DNA of 64,000 bases from contig NZ_JAHBAH010000001.1 in the NCBI RefSeq assembly GCF_020510425.1, positions 2,523,001 to 2,587,000 of the forward strand. The letters are read 5' to 3'. The position numbers were made by a program, and so were the translations under genes. How positions within the stretch are numbered: the first letter of the stretch is position 1; every line of letters starts with the position of its first letter. Of the stretch, positions 8,212-17,817 are shown in pieces. Source of the stretch: Quatrionicoccus australiensis (GTDB lineage Bacteria; Pseudomonadota; Gammaproteobacteria; Burkholderiales; Rhodocyclaceae). Under the pieces are notes generated by a model. That model had not been told where the DNA came from. It ran no database searches and saw nothing but the letters and a program-made list of their open reading frames with translations.

Positions 8212-11200
8212 TCAGTCGGTCAGCAATTTGCCGTTTTGCAACAGACTCTGGATGATTAGGGCATCCGAGTTGAGGGCGCCGTTATGCGACAGATCGACGC
8301 CGTAGAGGACGATTTCCTGGGTCACGGCGCCACTGGCACCAGTCGGTTTGATGTCGATGATCGTATTGCCCCCGGATGTCGAGAAGTGAAGGTAGTTGTC
8401 CAGGTTGCCGATGTCGCTGCCCATGTGGAATTCGTTTTGCAGCAGGTCGCGCAGGTCAAGCAGATCACCGCCGGCGCGGGTTTCGAAGTCGGCGATGATG
8501 TCGACCGCCGGGGCTTGGGCATTGCCTTGGTCGGCGAACTCCCAGCGGAAGATATCGCTGCCGGCATCACCGATCAGGATGTCGTTGCCGGCGCTGCCAA
8601 TCAGAATGTCCGTGCCGTTGCCGCCGCTGAGCTGGTCGTTGCCGGCTCCGGCCCGGATCAGATCGTTGTCGTCGCCAGCGGCCAGAATGTCATTGCCGGC
8701 ATAACCGTAGAGACGGTCGCTGCCGGCGGTGCCGGTCAGGGTGTCGTTGCCGGTACTGCCTTCCTGAATGCCGGTATGGCTGGCCGGGTTATTGAGCAGG
8801 TTGAGATCAAGCAGGGTGAAGTCATTGCTGGTGTGGCTCAGACCCTGGCTGTCGGTTGCCGTGATGCTGTAGCTGTTGCCGACAGAGAGGTCGACCAGTG
8901 AGGACTGGTCGAGATAAACCGTGCCCAGCAACTCGTTGACCGCCAGGTTGCTGATTGTTCCGCCAGGGGTGGCGGAGGTGATGGTCAGTACGGACTCGGC
9001 ACCCAGGAAACTGTACGTATCGACGACGCTGATGCTGAGGCCGAGTTCGTGCGCCAGTGCTTGCGATGCCGCAATACGGTCGGTGCCCAGGGTCAGGAAG
9101 GAGCTGTATTTGATTTCCACCTTGCTCAGGTTTTCGTTCGCATCGAATGCCGTAAACGCTTGCTGCGTGCTGATGTCGATCAGGTTCAGCGTTGCCAGGC
9201 CGATGATGCCGAGCAGGTTGTTGCTGGTGTCGATATTCGTATCCGGTGCGACGTTGACCGGGTCGGCCGTGCCCATGAAGCGCAGGGTGCTGCTCGCCGT
9301 GTCGCCATCGTTATCAACCAGGGTGTAGTCGACGGCGGTGTAATGTCCCTTGGTCAATGGCGTGGTGGCGGTGTAATGGTAGGTACCATCGTCCATGTTG
9401 ATGACGATGGTTTCGCCAGCGGCGGTATGGATGGTCAGTACGTGGGTCGTGCTATCCGCATCAGCATAGCCATAGGTATGTCCATTCACCGTCACCTTCT
9501 CGACATGGCCGCCGTCGGCGCCGAAGCTGCCGAGTGAGCCTTGTGCCTGGTCGCTGCCACCGGGAGTCGTGATCGGCGTGTCATTGCCGACGATGAGTTG
9601 ATGGTTGTCGAGCATGCTCCGCAAGTCGCTGTCGCTATTGCCGCTCAGATGAGAGCCATAGCCGGTCAGGATGATGCGCTGGTCTTCCTTGTTGGCATCG
9701 TAGCCAGCGGCAAAGCCACCCGTGCTGCTGATGTGGATGATGGCATCTCCGGTCGCGGTCTTTTCGATGTAGACGTAGTCCTGCAATTTGTGGGGCAGGG
9801 ACGAGTCAATGCCATTGCCTGTCAGCAGGCCGGTGATGCGCAGGATGTCCCGCCCGTTGCTGAAGTCATCAATCGTATCGATGGCGGGTTTTCCGGCGAC
9901 ACCCCGGTCGTTCAGATTCCACGAATACACATCGTTGCCATCGCCACCATGCAGCGCATCGTTGCCCGCGCCGCCGATCAACAGGTCGTTGCCGGTGCCG
10001 CCATCAAGACGGTCATCGCCCGAGCCGCCGTGTAGCGCGTCGTTGCCGCCCATGCCGGCCAAAATGTCCTTGCCTTCGTTACCCAGCAGGATGTTGCTCT
10101 TGTCATCGCCGGTGATCGTGTCATCGCTGGCGGTGCCAGCCATCACATTTGCAGGCTCATTCCCGTTGAGCAGGCTGAGGTCAACCAATGTGCCGATGGT
10201 GGCCGTGTTGCTCGCACCGTAGGCATCGCTAGCAGTAATGGTGGCGCCATCGAGGACATTCAGATTGAGCAGGGCATCCTCGACGCGCAGCGTCGACAGC
10301 AATTCCTTGATGCTCAGATTGTCGATGACCGGGTGAGCCGGATCGAGGGACGTGATGGTCAGCGTGAAATGGCTGCCCAGGCCGAGCAGGCCGGAGTCGC
10401 TGATCAACTCGACCTTGAGGCCCAATGCACTGGCCAGTTCCTGCGACCAGGTCAGGACTTCGTCGCCGCCCAGGTTGATGCTGAGCAGCGAGCCGGATTC
10501 GATTACCAGCTTGGTGATGTTGTTGTTGGCATCACTCGCCTGGTATTGGTCGCCGCTCAAGTCGATCAGATTCAGCGCATCAATGCCGACCAGACCAAGC
10601 AGGCTGTTGCTGAAGGCATGGACGTCCGGCGCGACATTGTGACTCGCTGGCGTGTTCTCACCGGAGAGCGTGAAGTAGATTCCGTTGTCGCTGAGCGGGG
10701 TTATTTCATGGACCGAACTGATTTTCGGCATGTCGTCTTCGACGTGGATGCTAAGCGTGGCTTGGCTGACGTTGCCGGCCTTGTCTGTGGCCTGGACGTC
10801 AATATTCAAATCCCTGACATCCTCACCTGGCGCCGGGTGATCAATCGGTTTGGAAAGTGTCGTGGTGATCTTGCCCTGATCATCCAGCGTTACGACGATC
10901 ACTTCCTGTTGCCCTGTCGGCGTATCAATGTAGCCAATCAGCTTGTGACCACCGGTTTCCAGTATCCAGTCAATCTGTTTGCCACCGGATGTGAAAGATG
11001 GATTCTGCGGCGGCGTGAGCAGGCTGAGGTGGGCGCTTTTGTCGTCAAGTGTCAGCGTAGTGCTGGCGCTTCGGGCGTTCGTGCTGTCGGGTGAGCCAAC
11101 TGTGTCCTGGTTGCCGCCAGGCAGGCCCTCCTCGGACACCGAAATGCCGAGTGGGTCGATGTTGATGGTCGGGGGCGTGTTGTCGAGCGTGTAGGTCAGA

Positions 11201-14200
11201 CTAGTGTCTACGCTGGCGATATTGCCGGCCTTGTCGGTCGAGGTGACCTTGGCCTCGATGGTCAGGTCGGGGTCGGCAGCGAGTTCCTTGCCCGGGACGT
11301 CGACGCTGAAGCCGAGCGTCGTCGCGTTGCGCTGGATGACCGTGGTCAGATAGTCATGACCGTTGATGCTGACAACGACCGGGTCGCCGAGCTTGGCATC
11401 GCCGCCGACGGTGCCGGTGACGGCAATCGCGGCGGCGGTCGATTCGGCGAGGTTGATGATGCCGTCGCCGGCGAAATTGGCGTCGAGCGCGATCCAGGGC
11501 TGCGGCGGCGCCAGGTCCAGGGTGTAGGTCAGGCTGGTTTGGTCGGAGGCACTGTTGCCGGCCTTGTCGCTGGTTGTGACGCGGGCCTCGATGGTCTGGT
11601 CGGGATCGGCACTGAGCTGACTGCCCGGGACATCAACGCTGAAGCCGAGCGTCGTCGCGTTGCGCTGGATGACGGTGGTTGCGTAATCGTGGCCGTTGAT
11701 GCTGACGACGACCGGGTCGCCGAGCTTGACGTCGCCGCCGACGGTGCCGGTGACGGCAATCGCGGCCGCGGTGGATTCGGCGAGATTGATGATGCCATCG
11801 CCGGCAAAATTGGCGTCGAGCGCGATGGTCGCACTTGGCGGCAGGATGTCGAGGGCGTAGGTCAGGCTGGTATCGACGGTGGCGCTGTTGCCGGCGTGAT
11901 CGGTGGCGGTGACCTGGGCGACGATGGTCAGATCCGGATCGGCCACTAGTTCCTGGCCCGGCACATTGACACTGAAGCCGAGCGTCGTCGCGTTGCGCTG
12001 GATGACGGTGGTTGCGTAATCGTGGCCATTGATCGTGACGACAACGGCGTCGCCGAGCTTGGCATCGCCGCCGACGGTGCCGGTCACGGCAATCGCTGCG
12101 GCGGTGGATTCGGCGAGGTTGATGATGCCGTCGCCGGCGAAGTTGGCGTCGAGCGCGATGGTCGGTACGGGCGGTGTGGTGTCGACGGTGTAGGTCAAGC
12201 TGGTGTCTACGGTGGCGCTGTTGCCGGCCTGGTCGGTGGCGGTGACTTTTGCCTCGATGGTATGGTCGGTGTCGACCGCCAGTTCATGGCCGGGGACGTC
12301 AACGCTGAAGCCGAGTGTCGTCGCGTTGCGCTGGATGACGGTGGTTGCGTAATCGTGGCCATTGATCGTGACGACGACCGCATCGCCGAGCTTGGCATCG
12401 CCGCCGACGGTGCCGGTCACGGCAATCGCTGCGGCGGTGGATTCGGCGAGATTGATGATGCCGTCGCTGGCGAAGTTGGCATCGAGCGCGATGGTCGGGC
12501 TGGGCGGCGTGGTATCGACGGCGTAGGTCAGGCTGGTGTCGACGGTGGCGCTGTTGCCGGCCTGGTCGGTGGCGGTGACCTTCGCCTCGATGGTGTGGTC
12601 AGCATCGGCCTTGAGTTCAGCCCCCGGCACATCGACGCTGAAGCCGAGGGTGGTCGCGTTGCGCTGGATGACGCTGGTCGTGTAGTCCTTGCCGTTGATG
12701 CTGACGACGACCGCATCGCCGAGCTTGGCATCGCCGCCGACGGTACCGGTGACGGCAATCGCGGCCGCGGTCGATTCGGCGAGATTGATGATGCCGTCGC
12801 CGGCGAAATTGGCGTCGAGCGCGATGGTCGGTACGGGCGGCGTGGTATCGACGGCGTAGGTCAGGCTGGTGTCGACGGTGGCGCTGTTGCCGGCCTGGTC
12901 GGTCGAAGTGACGCGGGCTTCGATGGTGTGGTCGGCGTCGGCCTTGAGTTCTGCACCCGGCACATCGACGTTGAAGCCGAGTGTCGTCGCATTGCGCTGG
13001 ATAACAGTGGTTGCGTAATCGTGACCATTGATCGTGACGACAACAGCGTCGCCGAGCTTGGCATCGCCGCCGACGGTACCGGTGACGGCAATCGCGGTCG
13101 CGGTGGATTCGGCGAGGTTGATGATGCCGTCGCCGGCGAAGTTGGCATCGAGTGCGATGGTCGGGCTGGGCGGTGTGGTGTCGACGGCGTAGGTCAGGCT
13201 GGTGGTGTTGCTGACCTGGTTGCCGGCGCCGTCGCTGGTCGTGACGCGCGCCTCGATGGTGTGGTCGGCATCGGCCTTGAGTTCGGCGCCCGCGACATTG
13301 ACGCTGAAGCCGAGCGTCGTCGCATTGCGCTGGATGACGGTGGTCGTGTAGTTGTGGCCGTTGACGCTGACGACGACGCTGTCGCCGAGCTTGACGTCGC
13401 CGCCGACGGTGCCGGTGACGGCAATCGCGGCTGCGGTGGATTCGGCGAGATTGATGATGCCGTCGCCGGCGAAGTTGGCGTCGAGAGCGATGGTCGCCTT
13501 CGGCAGGTCGGTCGCCAGACGGTAATCCTGGGTGTCGAAGGCGGTGGCGCTATTGCCGGCGGCGTCGGTGGTGCTCACCTTGGCGTCGACGGTGCGGTCG
13601 CCGTCGGCGGCGAGATCGGCGCCCGGGACATCGATCGAGAACTTGCCGCCGGCGAGAACGGAGCCGGTGAAGTTCTTGCCGTTGACGGTCACGGTGACCG
13701 TGTCGCCGACATTGAAGGCGCCGCTCACCGTGCCGGTCACCGGGATCGCGGTGGCGCTGGACTCGGCGAGATTGACGATGCCGTCGCCGGCAACGTTGGC
13801 GTCGAGGCTGATGGAAATGGCCGGCGGATTGGTGTTGACCGTGTAGTTCTGGGTGTCGAGCGCGGTCGCGGTGTTGCCGGCGGCGTCGGTCGTCGTCACC
13901 TTGGCGTCGACGATGCGGTCGCCGTCGGCGGCGAGGTCGGCGCCGGGCACGTTGATCGAGAACCTGCCGCCGGCGAGAACGGAGCCGGTGAAGTTCTTGC
14001 CGTTCACGGTCACGGTGACCGTGTCGCCAACATTGAAGGCGCCGCTGACGGTGCCGGTCACGGGAATCGCGGCCGCCGTCGATTCGGCCTTGTTGACGAT
14101 GCCGTCGCCGGCGACGTTGGCGTCGAGGCTGATGGAAATGGCCGGCGGATTGGTGTTGACCGTGTAGTTTTGCGTGTCGAGCGCTGTGGCGGTGTTGCCG

Positions 14201-17151
14201 GCGGCGTCGGTGGTGCTGACCTTGGCATCGACGATGCGGTCGGGGTCGGCGGCGAGGTCGGCGCCCGGGACATTGACCGAGAACTTGCCGCCAGCGAGAA
14301 CGGAGCCGGTGAAGTTCTTGCCGTTCACGGTCACGGTGACCGTGTCGCCGACATTGAACGCGCCGCTCACCGTGCCAGTCACGGGAATCGCCGCGGCAGT
14401 CGATTCGGCCTTGTTGACGATGCCGTCGCCGGCAACATTGGCATCGAGGCTGATGGAAATGGCCGGCGGATTGGTGTTGACCGTGTAGTTCTGGGTGTCG
14501 AGCGCGGTCGCGGTGTTGCCGGCGGCGTCGGTGGTGCTGACCTTGGCATCGACGATGCGGTCGGGATCGGCGGCGAGGTCTGCGCCCGGGACATTGACCG
14601 AGAACTTGCCGCCGGCTTGCACGGTGGTCGTGAATTGCTTGTTGTTAACGGTGATGATGACCGTGTCGCCGACATTGAAGGCGCCGCTGACGGTGCCGGT
14701 CACGGGAATCGCGGCCGCCGTCGATTCGGTCTTGTTGACGATGCCGTCACCGGCAACATTGGCGTCGAGGCTGATGGAAATGGCCGGCGGATTGGTGTTG
14801 ACCGTGTAGTTCTGGGTGTCGAGCGCGGTCGCGGTGTTGCCGGCGGCGTCGGTGGTGCTGACCTTGGCATCGACAATGCGGTCGGGGTCGGCAGCGAGGT
14901 CGGCGCCGGGGACGTTGATCGAGAACTTGCCGCCAGCGAGAACGGAGCCGGTGAAGTTCTTGCCGTTCACGGTCACGGTGACCGTGTCGCCAACATTGAA
15001 GGCGCCGCTCACCGTGCCGGTGACGGGAATCGCAGCCGCCGTCGATTCGGCCTTGTTGACGATGCCGTCGCCGGCAACATTGGCGTCGAGGCTGATGGAA
15101 ATGGCCGGCGGATTGGTGTTGACCGTGTAGTTTTGCGTGTCGAGCGCTGTGGCGGTGTTGCCGGCGGCGTCGGTGGTGCTGACCTTGGCATCGACAATGC
15201 GGTCGGGGTCGGCGGCGAGGTCGGCGCCCGGGACATCGATCGAGAACTTGCCGCCAGCGAGAACGGAGCCGGTGAAGTTCTTGCCGTTCACGGTCACGGT
15301 GACCGTGTCGCCGACATTGAAGGCGCCGCTGACGGTGCCGGTCACGGGAATCGCCGCCGCCGTCGATTCGGCCTTGTTGACGATGCCGTCGCCGGCGACG
15401 TTGGCGTCGAGGCTGATGGAAATGGCCGGCGGATTGGTGTTGACCGTGTAGTTCTGGGTGTCGAGCGCGGTGGCGGTGTTGCCGGCGGCGTCGGTCGTCG
15501 TCACCTTGGCGTCGACGATACGGTCGGAGTCGGTGGCGAGGTCGGTACCGGGAACATCGACCGAGAACTTGCCGCCGGCTTGCACGGTGGTCGTGAATTG
15601 CTTGTTGTTGACGGTGACGATGACCGTGTCGCCGACATTGAACTGGCCGCTGACGGTGCCGGTCACGGGGATCGCGGCTGCCGTCGACTCGGCCTTGTTG
15701 ACGATGCCGTCGCCGGCGACGTTGGCGTCGAGGCTGATCGCAATCGCCGGCGGCGTCGTGTTGACCGTGTAGTTCTCGACAGCCTGCGCAGTGCCTATAT
15801 TGCCGGCCGCGTCGCTGGTGGTGACCACGACTTCGATGATGTGGTCGCTGTCGGCGGTGAGGTCGGCGCCGGAAACGTTGACCGAGAACTTGCCGCCGGC
15901 CTGCACGGTGGTCGTGAATTCCTTGCCGTTGATCAGGACGCTGACCGGGTCGCCGACCTGGTAGGCGCCGCTGACGGTGCCGGTCACCGGGATCGCAGCC
16001 GCTGCCGATTCGGTCTTGTTGACGATGCCATCGCCGGCAATCAGGTCGATGTCCACGCTGATTTGCGGTGGTGCGACGTCGATCGAGAGATCGACCTTGG
16101 CATGCGTGACGTTGCCGGCGCTGTCGGTCTCGGTGACGTCGGCCTGGCCGCTGGTGTTGTTCGGGATGTTCTGGCTCGGCGTGACGCTCCAGGTGCCGTC
16201 GGCCTTGACCGTGGTGCTCAGGGTTTCGCCGGTGCCGGGCATGACGACGACGATGCTCGAAGCGGGCTCGCCGGTGCCGGAGATGGTCGGCGTCTGGTCG
16301 TTGGTGATGCCGTCGCCCTTGGTGCCGCTGTCGGAGGCGGGGTCGAGCTGCGCGGTCAGGGTCGGGGCGATGCTGTCCACCGAGCCGCTGTCGCTGCCGC
16401 TGCCGGTATTGCCGGCGGCATCGACGCCGCTGGCGACGACCGTATAGTTGCCCTGGCCGAGCGGGGCGGGCACATCGACGGCGAAGCTGCCGTCGCCCTT
16501 GACCGTGGTGCTCACCGTCTGCACCAGGCCGGCGCTGTCGGTGATGGTCAGCGTGATGACGCTGCCCGGCACCAGTTCGGTCCGGCCGCTGATGGTCGGC
16601 GTGGTGTCCTTGGTGTTGTCGGGGGCATCGACGGTCAGCGCGAAGGTCGTGGTCAGGATGGGGGCGCCGCTGCCGGCCAGGTTGCCGCTCCGGTTGCCCG
16701 TGCCGTCGAATTGATAGCCGTTCGCCCCGCTCACGGATTCGGCGATGCGCAATAGTTCGATGAAGGTGTGGCCTTCGTTGCCGGTACCGGCAACGCCGCC
16801 TGCGGCCGGGGCATCCTCGTCGAGCAGGGTGTCGAGACTGCCGCCGCTGCTCAGTGCCTTGGCGATTTTCTGGAAGCCCTTCTTGTTCACGCTGAGCGCG
16901 CTGTCCGTGGCATCCGGCTTGATCATCGCCGCTACTTCGCCGTCGAGCTTGGCCGGCAGTCCCGGTCGAACGACCAGGTCGCGGCCGTCGGCCAGCTTGA
17001 GCATGGCTTCCGAGCCGTCGGTCGCGCTGACCGTCTCGCCTTCGCGGATGACGTCGCCGGTCTTGAGGCGGCGGGTGTTCCCGGCGCTGTCGCGGGCGAA
17101 AGCCGCGCCACTGAGGGAGGTCACTCTTGCGATGATTTGAGCTTGGGCCAT
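8212..17151 (-). CDS. Giant LapA/BapA-like type I-secreted adhesin with retention module and RTX C-terminus
   Basis: A ~2,979-residue biofilm adhesin. The start at 17151 (MAQAQIIARV) is chosen over a longer frame to 17301 because a GGAG lies 8 bases upstream and the protein then begins with the LapA-type retention module (about 1-110, with RRLKTGDVIREGETV). A di-alanine PAAG at 115-118 matches the position and form of LapG-type protease sites. Next come Ig-like domains, eight tandem repeats of 107 residues and seven of 111 residues. The C-terminal part has glycine-rich calcium-binding nonapeptides (GGSGDDRLDGGTGNDLL, GNDTLTGTAGSDRLYG) and a VCA0849-type secretion domain. Secretion is by a type I system; the TolC-like gene follows directly. 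Loop-out of repeats is likely during replication or assembly. Confidence 0.93.
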   Translation of the reverse strand: MAQAQIIARVTSLSGAAFARDSAGNTRRLKTGDVIREGETVSATDGSEAMLKLADGRDLVVRPGLPAKLDGEVAAMIKPDATDSALSVNKKGFQKIAKALSSGGSLDTLLDEDAPAAGGVAGTGNEGHTFIELLRIAESVSGANGYQFDGTGNRSGNLAGSGAPILTTTFALTVDAPDNTKDTTPTISGRTELVPGSVITLTITDSAGLVQTVSTTVKGDGSFAVDVPAPLGQGNYTVVASGVDAAGNTGSGSDSGSVDSIAPTLTAQLDPASDSGTKGDGITNDQTPTISGTGEPASSIVVVMPGTGETLSTTVKADGTWSVTPSQNIPNNTSGQADVTETDSAGNVTHAKVDLSIDVAPPQISVDIDLIAGDGIVNKTESAAAAIPVTGTVSGAYQVGDPVSVLINGKEFTTTVQAGGKFSVNVSGADLTADSDHIIEVVVTTSDAAGNIGTAQAVENYTVNTTPPAIAISLDANVAGDGIVNKAESTAAAIPVTGTVSGQFNVGDTVIVTVNNKQFTTTVQAGGKFSVDVPGTDLATDSDRIVDAKVTTTDAAGNTATALDTQNYTVNTNPPAISISLDANVAGDGIVNKAESTAAAIPVTGTVSGAFNVGDTVTVTVNGKNFTGSVLAGGKFSIDVPGADLAADPDRIVDAKVSTTDAAGNTATALDTQNYTVNTNPPAISISLDANVAGDGIVNKAESTAAAIPVTGTVSGAFNVGDTVTVTVNGKNFTGSVLAGGKFSINVPGADLAADPDRIVDAKVSTTDAAGNTATALDTQNYTVNTNPPAISISLDANVAGDGIVNKTESTAAAIPVTGTVSGAFNVGDTVIITVNNKQFTTTVQAGGKFSVNVPGADLAADPDRIVDAKVSTTDAAGNTATALDTQNYTVNTNPPAISISLDANVAGDGIVNKAESTAAAIPVTGTVSGAFNVGDTVTVTVNGKNFTGSVLAGGKFSVNVPGADLAADPDRIVDAKVSTTDAAGNTATALDTQNYTVNTNPPAISISLDANVAGDGIVNKAESTAAAIPVTGTVSGAFNVGDTVTVTVNGKNFTGSVLAGGRFSINVPGADLAADGDRIVDAKVTTTDAAGNTATALDTQNYTVNTNPPAISISLDANVAGDGIVNLAESSATAIPVTGTVSGAFNVGDTVTVTVNGKNFTGSVLAGGKFSIDVPGADLAADGDRTVDAKVSTTDAAGNSATAFDTQDYRLATDLPKATIALDANFAGDGIINLAESTAAAIAVTGTVGGDVKLGDSVVVSVNGHNYTTTVIQRNATTLGFSVNVAGAELKADADHTIEARVTTSDGAGNQVSNTTSLTYAVDTTPPSPTIALDANFAGDGIINLAESTATAIAVTGTVGGDAKLGDAVVVTINGHDYATTVIQRNATTLGFNVDVPGAELKADADHTIEARVTSTDQAGNSATVDTSLTYAVDTTPPVPTIALDANFAGDGIINLAESTAAAIAVTGTVGGDAKLGDAVVVSINGKDYTTSVIQRNATTLGFSVDVPGAELKADADHTIEAKVTATDQAGNSATVDTSLTYAVDTTPPSPTIALDANFASDGIINLAESTAAAIAVTGTVGGDAKLGDAVVVTINGHDYATTVIQRNATTLGFSVDVPGHELAVDTDHTIEAKVTATDQAGNSATVDTSLTYTVDTTPPVPTIALDANFAGDGIINLAESTAAAIAVTGTVGGDAKLGDAVVVTINGHDYATTVIQRNATTLGFSVNVPGQELVADPDLTIVAQVTATDHAGNSATVDTSLTYALDILPPSATIALDANFAGDGIINLAESTAAAIAVTGTVGGDVKLGDPVVVSINGHDYATTVIQRNATTLGFSVDVPGSQLSADPDQTIEARVTTSDKAGNSASDQTSLTYTLDLAPPQPWIALDANFAGDGIINLAESTAAAIAVTGTVGGDAKLGDPVVVSINGHDYLTTVIQRNATTLGFSVDVPGKELAADPDLTIEAKVTSTDKAGNIASVDTSLTYTLDNTPPTINIDPLGISVSEEGLPGGNQDTVGSPDSTNARSASTTLTLDDKSAHLSLLTPPQNPSFTSGGKQIDWILETGGHKLIGYIDTPTGQQEVIVVTLDDQGKITTTLSKPIDHPAPGEDVRDLNIDVQATDKAGNVSQATLSIHVEDDMPKISSVHEITPLSDNGIYFTLSGENTPASHNVAPDVHAFSNSLLGLVGIDALNLIDLSGDQYQASDANNNITKLVIESGSLLSINLGGDEVLTWSQELASALGLKVELISDSGLLGLGSHFTLTITSLDPAHPVIDNLSIKELLSTLRVEDALLNLNVLDGATITASDAYGASNTATIGTLVDLSLLNGNEPANVMAGTASDDTITGDDKSNILLGNEGKDILAGMGGNDALHGGSGDDRLDGGTGNDLLIGGAGNDALHGGDGNDVYSWNLNDRGVAGKPAIDTIDDFSNGRDILRITGLLTGNGIDSSLPHKLQDYVYIEKTATGDAIIHISSTGGFAAGYDANKEDQRIILTGYGSHLSGNSDSDLRSMLDNHQLIVGNDTPITTPGGSDQAQGSLGSFGADGGHVEKVTVNGHTYGYADADSTTHVLTIHTAAGETIVINMDDGTYHYTATTPLTKGHYTAVDYTLVDNDGDTASSTLRFMGTADPVNVAPDTNIDTSNNLLGIIGLATLNLIDISTQQAFTAFDANENLSKVEIKYSSFLTLGTDRIAASQALAHELGLSISVVDTYSFLGAESVLTITSATPGGTISNLAVNELLGTVYLDQSSLVDLSVGNSYSITATDSQGLSHTSNDFTLLDLNLLNNPASHTGIQEGSTGNDTLTGTAGSDRLYGYAGNDILAAGDDNDLIRAGAGNDQLSGGNGTDILIGSAGNDILIGDAGSDIFRWEFADQGNAQAPAVDIIADFETRAGGDLLDLRDLLQNEFHMGSDIGNLDNYLHFSTSGGNTIIDIKPTGASGAVTQEIVLYGVDLSHNGALNSDALIIQSLLQNGKLLTD
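11175..13503 (-). repeat. Seven tandem 333-bp repeats coding 111-residue Ig-like domains (family 2)
   Basis: A conserved segment (GCGCTGGATGAC and its flanks) recurs with its end at 11340, 11673, 12006, 12339, 12672, 13005 and 13338, an exact 333-base period. Each unit encodes a domain starting TIALDANFAGDGIINLAES and containing TTVIQRNATTLGF. Boundaries are approximate to a few bases. Variation is mostly in linkers between units. Confidence 0.9.
13504..16072 (-). repeat. Eight tandem 321-bp repeats coding 107-residue Ig-like domains (family 1)
   Basis: Equivalent points recur at 13532, 13853, 14174, 14495, 14816, 15137 and 15458, an exact 321-base period, with one more diverged unit towards 16072. 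Each unit encodes ISISLDANVAGDGIVNKAES, GKNFTGSVLAGGKFS or NNKQFTTTVQAGGKFS, and DRIVDAKVSTTDAAGN. Central units are nearly identical in DNA; the outermost copies are more diverged, the pattern expected from recent internal duplication. Boundaries are approximate. Confidence 0.9.
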
Positions 17152-17817
17152 GTTCGTACTCCAGACACACTTATTGATGCGGGCTATGCCAGAAAGCTGG
17201 TTTGCGATGCTGCTTGGTGACAGGTATTGATATGCCGAGGTCGCCAAGAGGTGTTTCATATTGTACAAATAAAATGAAACACTGGGTTTCAATTTATTCA
17301 AATAGTATTCTTTTTTTTGTTGGGTTGGACTCGGGGTGCGGTGATTTTTTCGTGCGAAGTGTTGAGGTTTTTTGGTTAAGCAAGGAAGTGGGAGGCGATG
17401 GGGTTTCCTTGAGCCCCTTCCTTTTGTCCGCCCTTGCCGCTCTTGGTTGACATGTCATGTGCGCGGGAAGTGGCCGGGAAGTGCCTTTGGCGTTGGTGTT
17501 TGGCCAAGTCGGCGTGCCGTCCATTGTCTGGATTCAAGGCGGGATTTGAGTTGCCAACACCGTGGTGCGATGCCCGGTACGGACTTCTGTTTTGGTGGTG
17601 GCGAAATTACGAAAAATTGATATCCAATTTGATAGTGGCGTTACAATCAAGGATGTCGGCATTCTGGTGCGTTGCAATTCTTGTATGGCCGGGAGACGAT
17701 GGATGTCGACTTGAGTGTTCGCGGGGCTGCCAGCCGTCGCTTTCGTGGGTACCCCGATGTTTGCCCTGCATGTGTTTGAGGGGGGGGCTTCCGACAACCT
17801 ACTGGATGATTATCGGC
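17152..17817. other. Gene-free AT-richer regulatory region between adhesin and response-regulator cyclase
   Basis: 666 bases without a convincing gene, with T-runs and visibly lower GC than its surroundings. It must hold the promoter of the adhesin (minus strand) and of the divergent response-regulator cyclase (plus strand). A 9-bp inverted repeat at 17251-17282 and a further GTTTC half-site are described separately. A weak plus-strand promoter-like pair, TTGATA (17617-17622) and TACAAT (17642-17647), has a long 19-base spacer. Short open frames here have low-complexity or basic translations and no ribosome sites. Confidence 0.6.
17251..17282 (-). promoter_or_regulatory. Inverted repeat GTGTTTCAT-N14-ATGAAACAC upstream of the adhesin
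   Basis: A perfect 9-bp inverted repeat lies 100 to 131 bases before the adhesin start codon, with TACAAT (minus strand) inside its 14-base spacer. The right arm overlaps a second inverted pair, GAAAC-ACTGG-GTTTC (17276-17290). This looks like an operator cluster over a promoter. The same half-sites occur in front of the small-peptide locus. Confidence 0.5.

Noticed and set aside
13194..16072. CRISPR-like direct repeats
   Set aside because: The repeats are 321-333 bases long, in frame and protein coding, without spacer structure or cas genes, so they are adhesin domains.
12022..16755. Very long plus-strand open frame (1,577 codons) opposite the adhesin repeats
   Set aside because: It mirrors the 321/333-base repeats, consists of Asp/Gly/Arg-rich low-complexity translation and has no start context. 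It exists because the repeat codon usage avoids stops on the other strand.
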